A stretch of DNA of 7,768 bases from Candidatus Hydrogenedentota bacterium. Lineage in GTDB: Bacteria > Hydrogenedentota > Hydrogenedentia > Hydrogenedentales > GCA-2746185. A model generated the notes under the pieces. That model made no database searches, was not told the DNA's origin, and saw only the letters and a list, made by a program, of their open reading frames with translations. Made by a program: the position numbers and the translations under genes. Every line of letters starts with the position of its first letter. Position 1 is the first letter of the stretch. Below are positions 1 through 7,768 of the stretch, in pieces. Location of the stretch: positions 1 through 7,768 of the forward strand of contig JASJYE010000103.1 in assembly GCA_030123645.1 (NCBI GenBank). Reading direction: 5' to 3'.

Positions 1-1485
1 GCTGATTTCACGGTAGGCGTGGTGGGAGTCGGCGAGGATTTTTTTGAAGGCGGCGCGTTCGTCTTCGGATTCGAACTCGAAGCCGATGAGGGCGCGGCCG
101 ACGAGTTCGCCGCTGAAGCTGTAGTTGAAGTAGCAGAGGTTGGCGGCGCCTCGAAGCATGGCGAGGAAGTCGTGGAGGGCGCCGGGGCGCTCGGGGAACT
201 CGAGCGTGATGAAGTAAGGGTGTGAAAACAGGTCGGGCTCGTAGTGGATGATGCGGAATTCGACGTCTTCCTCGGAGGTGACGTCCTCATGCGGGATGCC
301 GAGGTCGCCGAGCCGTTGGTCGAGCAGTCGCAGGTCCATGGGCGAGGCCTCGAAGCCGATGACGGGCCATGCTTTTTTGGGATGCACCTTTCCGTACTGG
401 AAGTCGATGATGTTCACACCGTCGAGCGCATTGTCGAGCAGGTTGAGCATCTGGCCGCGTTCTTCGGAGATTTCGAATCGCATATGACGGCGGCGTCCGC
501 CGCCGATCCCCGCGTGTTGTCCAATCCAGGCCAGTTGTCCGAAATCGAGATTGCTGCCGCAGAGTAGACATAGGATTTTCTGGCCTTTGATCTCGTCCTG
601 CTGTTTCATGAGGCCGGCGATGCCCATGGCGCCTGAGGGTTCGGGGATGCAGCGGCGCGCCTCCCACATGAGTTGGATGGCCGCGCAGACCTCTTCATTT
701 GTGACTGTGATGAGCTCGTCGAGCAATTCGCTGCACAACGCGTAGGTGAGATCGCCCACTTTTTTGACTGCGGTCCCGTCGCAGAAGACATCGACGTAAT
801 CGAGCTCGACCGCACCGCCCGCCTGGATGGCTGCGGCCATGGAGGCCTGGTTCACGCCCTCCACACCGACGATTCGGATATCGGGATAATAGGCCTTGAG
901 CCAGCAGGACACGGCAGATGCGAGGCCTCCCCCGCCGATCTGGATGTAGGCGGTATCGAAAGGGCCGTGGCCGGACATGACGATTTCGTCGGCGAGTGTT
1001 CCCTGGCCGCCCATGGTGCCGAGGTCATCGAAGGGATGGATGAATACCGCGCCCGTATCCGCCACGTCCTGGAGGGCAAGCTCGGCCGCCTCGCTGTAGT
1101 TGTCGCCGTGCAGGACGATCTCGACCGAGTTTTGCCCGTGCCGCTTTACTGCGGCCTGCTTCATGCGAGGCGCAGAGGCGGGCATGTAAACGCGTGTCTG
1201 AATGCCCAAAGTGCGCGCGGCGAGCGCGACGCCCTGGGCATGGTTTCCGGCTGAGGCGGCGACCACCCCGCGCGAACGCTCATCTTCAGATAACATCGCC
1301 ATGCGGTTGTATGCGCCACGCCACTTGTAGGAGTGGATGGGGGAGACGTCCTCGCGCTTGACGAAGACCTCGGCTTCGATGGGCAATTGCAGCGGCTCGA
1401 CTGGGGTCGGTTTGCCCACGGCGTAGACGCGTTCCCGCGCCATCAATATCTCTTGAAACAATTGCTCTCTGAGGGTAGCGGTCAT
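1..1485 (-). CDS. ilvA: Threonine ammonia-lyase (threonine dehydratase), biosynthetic type with C-terminal ACT domains; 3' end outside window
   Basis: This enzyme deaminates L-threonine to 2-oxobutanoate with pyridoxal phosphate, the first step committed to isoleucine. Reading leftwards from ATG at 1485 gives 495 codons with no stop before the window edge. E. coli IlvA has 514 residues, so roughly 15-20 residues are missing. The PLP lysine is K54 in HSYKWRGAY (51-59). Other PLP-fold motifs are SAGNHAQG (78-85), the phosphate-binding glycine loop GGGG (184-187), EPSGA (282-286) and CGSN (309-312). Residues from about 334 to the edge look like two ACT-type regulatory domains; the second begins near 423 with FPERPGAL (430-437). 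In this family these domains bind isoleucine or valine. The start aligns with the family N-terminus, but the ribosome site is weak (TTGGAAA). It lies 92 bp downstream of glmM on the same strand, so it may be read from that operon. The family call is firm; allosteric behaviour is inferred. Confidence 0.95.
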   Translation of the reverse strand, partial: MTATLREQLFQEILMARERVYAVGKPTPVEPLQLPIEAEVFVKREDVSPIHSYKWRGAYNRMAMLSEDERSRGVVAASAGNHAQGVALAARTLGIQTRVYMPASAPRMKQAAVKRHGQNSVEIVLHGDNYSEAAELALQDVADTGAVFIHPFDDLGTMGGQGTLADEIVMSGHGPFDTAYIQIGGGGLASAVSCWLKAYYPDIRIVGVEGVNQASMAAAIQAGGAVELDYVDVFCDGTAVKKVGDLTYALCSELLDELITVTNEEVCAAIQLMWEARRCIPEPSGAMGIAGLMKQQDEIKGQKILCLLCGSNLDFGQLAWIGQHAGIGGGRRRHMRFEISEERGQMLNLLDNALDGVNIIDFQYGKVHPKKAWPVIGFEASPMDLRLLDQRLGDLGIPHEDVTSEEDVEFRIIHYEPDLFSHPYFITLEFPERPGALHDFLAMLRGAANLCYFNYSFSGELVGRALIGFEFESEDERAAFKKILADSHHAYREIS

Positions 1486-1577
1486 CGGATTTCCAACTCA
1501 CGAATCTGCTTTCAGCTAGGGCGCATGCGCATCGGCAAATTTAGGGAGGCGAGTATGCGCAAGGAGACCGGCACGAG
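1486..1577 (-). other. glmM-ilvA intergenic gap with no clear promoter or terminator
   Basis: This 92-bp spacer lies between the glmM stop and the ilvA start. It contains a perfect 10-bp palindrome, GCGCATGCGC, at 1521-1530, and a partial echo (TATGCGC) at 1554-1560. I see no hairpin followed by a T-run and no convincing pair of -35/-10 hexamers toward ilvA. Read-through from glmM is therefore as likely as a separate promoter. Whether the palindrome binds a regulator cannot be told from sequence alone. Confidence 0.3.
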
Positions 1578-2921
1578 TTAGAGAGTGCTGATTTCGTCGG
1601 AAAGCGCCTGGACCAGCGATTCGGCTTCGCGGCTGGACTCGTGCTGGACCATCACCCGGATGATAGGCTCGGTGCCTGATGGACGGATAACGATGCGTCC
1701 CTTTCCTTCGAGGCCGGCCTCGGCCTTCTCTCGAATGCGATCGAGCGCTTCTTGGCTAGGCCTTTCAGCGCCGTTTATGGGGACCTTAGCATGGGCTTCG
1801 GGCATGGCGTCGTACTGTTGGGCAAGCTCACAGAGGCTTTGGTCTGTGCGGATCATCGTCGCCAGGACTTGCAGCGCCGTGATCAATGCATCCCCGGTCG
1901 TGTTGTGCTCGAGCATGATGATGTGGCCCGAAGACTCGCCGCCGAGTGTCATGCCTTCGCTCCGCATGGCCTCGACGACGTATCGGTCGCCCACTTTGGT
2001 CCGCAAAACCTTCCCGCCGTGCGGCGCAAGGGCTTCGTCCAGCCCGCCGTTGGCCATAATTGTGGTGACGACAGTGTTCTCAGGAAGGGCATCCCGTTGG
2101 AGCAGGTCTATCCCAAGTATCGCCAGCAAGGCATTCCCGTCCAACAGCCGGCTTTCTTCATCGGTCATGATGATTCGGTCGCCGTCGCCATCGAAGGCAA
2201 TGCCGAGGTCGGCCTTTTCGCTAATGACTTTAGCGCGTACATTCTCGGGGAACATGGAGCCGCATCCAGCGTTAATGTTCGTGCCGTCCGGATCGATGCC
2301 GATTGCAATGACATCGGCGCCCAGTTCAGCTAAGGTGTATGGACCCGCTTTGTAGCAAGCCCCGTTCGCGCCGTCGCACACGATTTTGAGGCCATCCAAG
2401 CGCATGCCTTTTGGGAAGGTCGATTTGGCGTATTCGATATATCGTCCCACAGCATCGTCGATGCGGCGCGCCCGGCCGATCTCTGTCCCCGTCGGCCGCA
2501 CGTCCTTAATCTCATCGGTCGTCACAAGGCGTTCGATCTCGTCTTCGACGTCGTCGGGTAGTTTATAGCCGTCGGGCCCGAAGAACTTGATCCCGTTGTC
2601 GTCGTAAGGATTGTGGGACGCGGAGATCATGATTGCGGCGTCGGCGCGAAGGCTCCGCATGATATAGGAGACGCCTGGTGTCGGCAGCGGCCCGACGAGG
2701 CTTACGTCGATGCCCATCGAGCACAGGCCGGCCGTGAGCGCGGTTTCGATCATGTAGCCCGATTGCCGCGTGTCCTTGCCGATGAGAATGGCGTGCGGCC
2801 GGTCATCCTTTCGGAAGAGGGAGCCCGCGGCACGGCCCACCCGTAGCGCCATCTCGGGCGTCATCGGATGAATATTGGCTTTCCCGCGAATACCGTCGGT
2901 ACCAAATAGCCTTTCAGTCAA
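1578..2921 (-). CDS. glmM: Phosphoglucosamine mutase
   Basis: GlmM converts glucosamine-6-phosphate to glucosamine-1-phosphate in the cytoplasm, feeding UDP-GlcNAc synthesis for peptidoglycan and lipid A. The N-terminus reads LFGTDGIRG, the family signature. The phosphorylated serine is S102 in ISASHNP (99-105), the same number as in E. coli GlmM. The metal loop DGDGDR is at 244-249, the sugar-binding loop GGESSGH at 327-333, and the phosphate-binding RPSGTEP at 413-419. Length is 447 residues, normal for the family. I chose TTG at 2921 because it is preceded by GGGAAAGG with 6 bases of spacing and gives the standard MTERLFGTDG start. The other option is TTG at 2939, which adds six residues; no ATG serves. 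The chosen start overlaps the folP stop by 8 bp, which suggests translational coupling. One oddity is CGSMFP (220-225), where the family usually has CGSTHP. Confidence 0.96.
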   Translation of the reverse strand: MTERLFGTDGIRGKANIHPMTPEMALRVGRAAGSLFRKDDRPHAILIGKDTRQSGYMIETALTAGLCSMGIDVSLVGPLPTPGVSYIMRSLRADAAIMISASHNPYDDNGIKFFGPDGYKLPDDVEDEIERLVTTDEIKDVRPTGTEIGRARRIDDAVGRYIEYAKSTFPKGMRLDGLKIVCDGANGACYKAGPYTLAELGADVIAIGIDPDGTNINAGCGSMFPENVRAKVISEKADLGIAFDGDGDRIIMTDEESRLLDGNALLAILGIDLLQRDALPENTVVTTIMANGGLDEALAPHGGKVLRTKVGDRYVVEAMRSEGMTLGGESSGHIIMLEHNTTGDALITALQVLATMIRTDQSLCELAQQYDAMPEAHAKVPINGAERPSQEALDRIREKAEAGLEGKGRIVIRPSGTEPIIRVMVQHESSREAESLVQALSDEISTL

Positions 2922-3750
2922 TGTGAACCTTTCCCGCAACTGCGTCAGTCATACGTGCGACACGCGACATCGATTTGACGTCGTGCACGCGTACGCAGTC
3001 TGCGCCATTGTAAATCGCTACGGCAACGGTAGCTGCCGTCCCCTCCATTCGATCATCGACGGCGGCGTTGAGCACCGCGCCGATCGTGGATTTGTTCGAT
3101 GTCCCGATGACCAGCGGCAGCCCGAAGCGCTTAAATTCGCCCAGACGTCTCAGGAGGGTCAGATTATGCCTAACCGTCTTTCCGAAGCCAAATCCGGGAT
3201 CGAGCCATAGCTTGTTTTCGGGGATGCCTTCGCCGGTCGCGAAAGCGATTCGCTCCTCGAAGAAGGCGCAAATATCGTCTACAACATCGTCGTATTGTGG
3301 ATTGTCCTGCATCGAGTTCGGCATGCCCTGCATGTGCATCAAAACACACTGAGCGCCGGCGTCGGCGATGACACCCGCCATTTCGGGGTCGCCTCGGAGC
3401 GCGGTAATGTCGTTGATCATGGCCACGCTGAACTTCATAGCCTCGAGGGCGGTGGATGCCCGATATGTGTCAACGGAAATCGTGACACCTGTTGCGTCCA
3501 GGGCTTCCAAGAGAGGCAAGATGCGCGCCTGTTCCTCACCCGCGCTGACGGGCTCTGAACCCGGCCGCGACGATTCGCCGCCAATATCCAAGATGTCCGC
3601 ACCGTCCTGGGTCATAGTTTGCGCTTGCGCGCAGATCTCTTGTGAGGACGTGACCCTGCTCGGGGCGTAAAACGAGTCGGGGGTCGCATTCAGCACCCCC
3701 ATGATCAGCGTCCTGCCGGCAACACGCTCGACTGTGGCCCCCTGAGTCAT
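2914..3750 (-). CDS. folP: Dihydropteroate synthase
   Basis: FolP condenses 6-hydroxymethyl-dihydropterin pyrophosphate with p-aminobenzoate to make dihydropteroate in folate synthesis, and it is the sulfonamide target. The 278-residue product is full length, a TIM barrel with the expected loops: LNATPDSF (20-27), DIGGESSRPG (55-64), SVDTYR (92-97), IND at 112-114, DPGFGFGK (184-191), TSNKS (217-221) and RVHDV (254-258). K220 matches the conserved lysine of the usual S-R-K-S loop, but the arginine before it is asparagine (N219) here. The ATG at 3750 is the only reasonable start; no strong Shine-Dalgarno site precedes it. The gene starts 26 bp after the ftsH stop and overlaps glmM by 8 bp, the familiar ftsH-folP-glmM order, so these three are probably one transcript. 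Assignment is firm; the effect of N219 is unknown. Confidence 0.96.
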   Translation of the reverse strand: MTQGATVERVAGRTLIMGVLNATPDSFYAPSRVTSSQEICAQAQTMTQDGADILDIGGESSRPGSEPVSAGEEQARILPLLEALDATGVTISVDTYRASTALEAMKFSVAMINDITALRGDPEMAGVIADAGAQCVLMHMQGMPNSMQDNPQYDDVVDDICAFFEERIAFATGEGIPENKLWLDPGFGFGKTVRHNLTLLRRLGEFKRFGLPLVIGTSNKSTIGAVLNAAVDDRMEGTAATVAVAIYNGADCVRVHDVKSMSRVARMTDAVAGKVHID

Positions 3751-3776
3751 AGGTGCTGCTAAGTGAAGGGCTTGGA

Positions 3777-5735
<1,959 letters not shown>

Positions 5736-5789
5736 CACGTCTTAAATTACCCCGTGTTATCCTGTGTGCAGCGAAGATACAGGCCGCTT

Positions 5790-5818
5790 ATAATATGTTA
5801 ACACACCAGCGTGCTCAG
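5790..5818 (-). promoter_or_regulatory. Candidate ftsH promoter (copy 1)
   Basis: On the minus strand a good -10 hexamer, TATTAT (5790-5795), sits 17 bp from a poor -35, CTGAGC (5813-5818). The start would leave a leader of roughly 48 bases before the ftsH ATG. The -10 lies in an 18-bp block (5780-5797) identical in the other copy. The same AT-rich block also reads TATAAT on the plus strand (5789-5794), but I see no good -35 for that direction. This is a motif match only. Confidence 0.3.
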
Positions 5819-5855
5819 AACAATCCCTGCGGCCTCTGTGCGGACCGGTGCTGTT

Positions 5856-5914
5856 TTAACACTTTGCGGCTTTGTCGTATTCATACCACCGCCTATAGGA
5901 GCTTTTTTATGAGC
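5856..5914 (+). other. Remnant of manC promoter, ribosome site and start codon (copy 1)
   Basis: This holds the -35-like TTAACA (5856-5861), a ribosome site AGGAG (5897-5901) and ATG AGC (5909-5914), matching the signals before intact manC. One extra T after GTAT turns the -10 region from TATCAT into TATTCAT, spoiling the best -10 hexamer. After ATGAGC the frame does not continue into manC. It runs into antisense ftsH sequence as a 63-codon frame ending at 6100, in which hardly any residue can be tied to a known family. I do not call that frame a gene. Confidence 0.6.
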
Positions 5915-6315
5915 CGCATGAACACTAACATGAACCAGAAGACGCCGATGATAAGGATGATGGGAAGGATGTTGAGCAGCAGCATCGTCCAAACCGTGCT
6001 TTCCGTCCTCACGTCCGAGGCGATGCCTTGTCTCTTCAACTCCTCGACCCATTTGTCGGGAAAGCGATCTGTCTCAAACTCCATTTGGTTCTGGTCCTGA
6101 TAGGGATTTATGAACTTGGCATTGAACTTGTACTGTTCCTCGGGAAGCCTGCGAATCTGTACGGTCTCGATGTTCTTGAGGAACAGCTGCTCTTCGAAGT
6201 GCTTGGACCAAAGCTCTTCCTTGGGCTCGCTCCTTTGTGAGAAGGTCGAGAGCAAGAAGAGAACGATAATCAGCAGGATGATCCAAATGGAAATCTGCTT
6301 GAAAAAACCGTTCAT
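5893..6315 (-). CDS. Truncated FtsH copy: stand-alone membrane/extracytoplasmic module (possible pseudogene)
   Basis: This 140-codon frame opens with the same MNGFFKQISIW start as ftsH and is colinear with it through F128. It then leaves homology and ends with a basic tail, MRLIKKLL. It therefore keeps membrane helix 1 (about 5-25), the extracytoplasmic domain (26-105) and helix 2 (about 108-130), but has no Walker motifs, no HEAGH and no protease. The stop (TAG) lies within the reversed ribosome-site region of the copy 1 manC remnant. Eight residues differ from FtsH, all between 27 and 60: R27Q, K28R, I33E, M38K, D39H, A46L, E47K and G60E. Codons 1-26 differ only synonymously (five sites). 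The duplicated upstream region gives it the same candidate promoter as ftsH. It could be an inert remnant, or an expressed subunit able to pair with FtsH through the extracytoplasmic domain. The sequence does not decide. Confidence 0.6.
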   Translation of the reverse strand: MNGFFKQISIWIILLIIVLFLLSTFSQRSEPKEELWSKHFEEQLFLKNIETVQIRRLPEEQYKFNAKFINPYQDQNQMEFETDRFPDKWVEELKRQGIASDVRTESTVWTMLLLNILPIILIIGVFWFMLVFMRLIKKLL

Positions 6316-6369
6316 AAGGTCTTAAATAACCCCGTGTTATCCGGTATGTAGCGAACGTGCAGGCCGCTT

Positions 6370-6398
6370 ATAATATGGTAACACACCGGCGTGCTCAC
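6370..6398 (-). promoter_or_regulatory. Candidate promoter for the truncated ftsH copy (copy 2)
   Basis: This is the counterpart of the ftsH promoter candidate, with -10 TATTAT (6370-6375) unchanged and -35 GTGAGC (6393-6398) at the same 17-bp spacing. Retention of the -10 means the FtsH fragment could still be transcribed on its own. The -35 match is weak in both copies. Confidence 0.3.
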
Positions 6399-6435
6399 AA
6401 CAATCCCTGCGGCCCCTGCGCGGACCGGTGCTGTT

Positions 6436-6463
6436 TTAACACTTTGCGGTTTTGTCGTATCAT
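6436..6463 (+). promoter_or_regulatory. manC promoter candidate
   Basis: A -35 of TTAACA (6436-6441, five of six consensus bases) and a -10 of TATCAT (6458-6463, five of six) are separated by 16 bp. Transcription would begin near 6470, leaving a leader of about 18 bases that contains the ribosome site. The -35 sits in a 30-bp stretch that is identical in copy 1 (5840-5869), the longest unbroken identity in the duplicated noncoding region. Confidence 0.55.
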
Positions 6464-6475
6464 AGCACCGCTTAT

Positions 6476-6480
6476 AGGAG
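6476..6480 (+). promoter_or_regulatory. Ribosome binding site of manC
   Basis: AGGAG lies seven bases before ATG at 6488. It decides the start in favour of MSTSEAFVRV rather than the upstream in-frame TTG at 6452, which would lie inside the promoter. Confidence 0.75.
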
Positions 6481-6487
6481 CTTATTC

Positions 6488-7630
6488 ATGAGCACTTCAG
6501 AGGCCTTTGTGCGCGTGGCCATTATCATGGCAGGCGGGTCGGGCGAACGATTCTGGCCAGTCTCCCGGCGCGATCATCCCAAGCAGCTACTTCGGCTGAC
6601 CAGCCCAACAGATACGATGCTGGGCGAGGCCGTATCCCGAATCTCTCCTCTCATCCCTCCTGAACGCATTTACGTCGTTACGGGCGAGCACCTCGTGGAA
6701 GTGATTCGCGAAGCGGGGGTTGGGGTTCCAAGCGACAACGTGATCGCAGAACCGTGCAAGCGAAATACGGGGGGATGCCTGGCCTTTGCCGCGGCGCACG
6801 TGCTGGCGCATCACGGCGGGGACGCGGCCGCCATCAGCATGGCCGTGATTACCGCCGATCACCTCATCGGCGATTCGGAGCGTTTCCGGCGGACAGTGGA
6901 TGTGGCTCTCGAAATGGCCGAGAGGAAGGGGGTGCTGGCGACGCACGGCATCGTGCCGACGCGGCCCGAAACGGGCTACGGCTATATCCAAGCGAAAGAC
7001 ATCGACCATCCCATATTGGATGAACGGTCGTGCTCGGAATCGGAGGGTATTTCCGTGTTCCCAGTGGCCGCGTTTCACGAGAAGCCCAATCATGACCAGG
7101 CCGAGGACTTCATCGCGACGGGCTCCTATTTTTGGAACAGCGGCATGTTCTTCTGGAGAATCGACACCTTTCTCGAAGAGCTCGATGCGGCCCGTCCCGA
7201 CATGGCCGAGGCGGTCCGTGGGATGCACGAGGCCATCAAGGCGAACGACAAGGCTACGGTCAGGTCGATATTCGAGGCGCTCGAGAGCATCTCGATCGAC
7301 TACGCGCTGATGGAGCACGCGAAGCAGGTCGTGGTCGTGCGGGCGGACTACCCCTGGGACGACGTGGGCGCCTGGACGAGCCTCGACAGGACGCGGGAGC
7401 ACGATGAGCATGGCAACGTCGCCCGCGGCGGCCCCGTGCTGATCGATACGCACAATTCGATCGTATACAACGACGCCGGCGCGGAGGAAATGGCCGTCAG
7501 CGTCGTGGGAATGGACAGCGTTATCGTTGTTGTCTCGAAGGACGGCATCCTCGTCATCCCGAAGGATCGCGCACAAGACGTGCGGCACGCCGTCGCCGAA
7601 CTGAAGGCCCGCGGCGCGAAGCAAGTCTAG
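6488..7630 (+). CDS. manC: Mannose-1-phosphate guanylyltransferase (GDP-mannose pyrophosphorylase)
   Basis: This cytoplasmic enzyme joins mannose-1-phosphate and GTP to give GDP-mannose and pyrophosphate, supplying mannose- and fucose-type residues for surface polysaccharides and glycans. The 380-residue product has the nucleotide-binding MAGGSGERFWPVSR (14-27), PKQ (31-33), EPCKRNT (88-94), TADH (122-125), ETGYGYI (161-167), FHEKP (196-200), WNSGMFFW (216-223), SIDYALME (269-276) and WDDVGAW (290-296), in the order seen in the family. A short beta-rich tail follows (about 310-360). There is no C-terminal mannose-6-phosphate isomerase (cupin) domain, so it is the short monofunctional form rather than the roughly 480-residue bifunctional one. 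The ATG is set by AGGAG seven bases upstream. It is divergent from ftsH; the product name is firm, while the symbol is by family analogy. Confidence 0.92.
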   Translation: MSTSEAFVRVAIIMAGGSGERFWPVSRRDHPKQLLRLTSPTDTMLGEAVSRISPLIPPERIYVVTGEHLVEVIREAGVGVPSDNVIAEPCKRNTGGCLAFAAAHVLAHHGGDAAAISMAVITADHLIGDSERFRRTVDVALEMAERKGVLATHGIVPTRPETGYGYIQAKDIDHPILDERSCSESEGISVFPVAAFHEKPNHDQAEDFIATGSYFWNSGMFFWRIDTFLEELDAARPDMAEAVRGMHEAIKANDKATVRSIFEALESISIDYALMEHAKQVVVVRADYPWDDVGAWTSLDRTREHDEHGNVARGGPVLIDTHNSIVYNDAGAEEMAVSVVGMDSVIVVVSKDGILVIPKDRAQDVRHAVAELKARGAKQV

Positions 7631-7642
7631 TCGCGGTAGGGA

Positions 7643-7658
7643 CCGCCCTTTCGGGCGG
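7643..7658 (+). terminator. GC-rich hairpin after manC, possible terminator
   Basis: CCGCCC (7643-7648) and GGGCGG (7653-7658) form a perfect six-pair stem around a TTTC loop, starting 13 bases after the manC stop. No T-run follows (CCCCCCGCAC), so intrinsic termination is uncertain. Confidence 0.4.
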
Positions 7659-7672
7659 CCCCCCGCACAGAT

Positions 7673-7699
7673 CCCAGCGTGCGGAATTCCCGCACTGGG
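7673..7699 (+). terminator. Second bulged hairpin downstream of manC
   Basis: CCCAG plus TGCGG (7673-7677 and 7680-7684, two-base bulge between) pair with CCGCACTGGG (7690-7699) around the loop AATTC. A short pyrimidine run, CTCTTGCCTT, follows. It could be the actual terminator or part of the next transcription unit's control region. From 7700 to the window end I see no gene. Confidence 0.35.
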
Positions 7700-7768
7700 C
7701 TCTTGCCTTAGCGCGGATAGCTCACCGGATTTCGTAGAAGACACAAAAGAAGTCCCGGAGGGGCTTGT

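Larger units (their letters stand above)
5932..6493. repeat. Tandem duplication, copy 2
   Basis: This is the outer copy of the 0.56-kb direct repeat whose partner is 5352-5914. It is followed by intact manC on the right. On the left it is joined through 17 bp (5915-5931) to the ATGAGC manC start remnant of copy 1. Those 17 bases are not a clean copy of either flank. They share GCATG and AACAT with the ftsH stretch just beyond the identical segment (5333-5349), so homology may extend further in a diverged form. Confidence 0.95.

Noticed and set aside
1585..2355. Plus-strand frames of 256 and 193 codons inside glmM
   Set aside because: They are antisense to well-supported glmM, have Ser/Arg-rich composition typical of shadow frames, and have no family motifs.
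6452..6487. Upstream TTG start for manC at 6452
   Set aside because: It overlaps the promoter -10 region, and a strong AGGAG sits seven bases before ATG at 6488.
6587..7744. Long minus-strand open frame (385 codons) covering most of manC
   Set aside because: It is antisense to a gene with clear family motifs, is rich in Arg, His and Asp as expected for a shadow of GC-rich code, and shows no recognisable domain.
7711..7768. tRNA-like start GCGCGGATAGCTCA near the right edge
   Set aside because: No GAGC partner for the D arm and no anticodon or T arm follow, so it cannot fold as a tRNA in the visible bases.

Overview
The window carries five recognisable protein genes plus one truncated gene copy. 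Base composition is moderately GC-rich, and the genes are housekeeping or cell-envelope genes of a bacterium. A membrane FtsH with an extracytoplasmic domain, GlmM (peptidoglycan/LPS precursor) and a GDP-mannose synthesis enzyme fit a free-living, probably Gram-negative-type cell. Nothing in the sequence fixes the phylum. The ftsH-folP-glmM order is also found in E. coli and relatives, so it is not diagnostic.

Layout. Positions 1-5735 (minus strand) hold ftsH > folP > glmM > ilvA, transcribed leftwards. ftsH and folP are 26 bp apart, folP and glmM overlap by 8 bp if glmM uses a TTG start, and ilvA follows after 92 bp and runs off the left edge without a stop. Positions 5736-6487 hold a tandemly duplicated block described below. 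Positions 6488-7630 (plus strand) hold a mannose-1-phosphate guanylyltransferase gene (manC type) transcribed divergently. The right end (7631-7768) holds two GC-rich hairpins and no gene that I can see.

The most unusual part is the duplication. A block of about 0.56 kb occurs twice in direct orientation with an offset of 579-580 bp. It contains the first 128 codons of ftsH, the ftsH/manC divergent control region, and the first two codons of manC. The inner copy belongs to full-length ftsH, and the outer copy belongs to intact manC. Between them the outer copy leaves a 140-codon open reading frame (5893-6315, minus). It encodes a complete FtsH membrane/extracytoplasmic module (two membrane segments and the domain between them) with no ATPase or protease. 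The copies differ by about 10% over ftsH codons 1-60 and about 11% over the control region, yet are identical over a continuous 205 bp (codons 61-128). That mosaic suggests gene conversion, mixing of two diverged alleles, or an assembly chimera.

Functional links. ftsH, folP and glmM are probably co-transcribed and cover membrane protein quality control, folate synthesis and amino-sugar activation. ilvA commits threonine to isoleucine synthesis. The divergent manC supplies GDP-mannose for surface polysaccharide. The duplicated control region gives two potential promoters toward each side, one set of which drives only the FtsH fragment (minus) or a chimeric short frame (plus).
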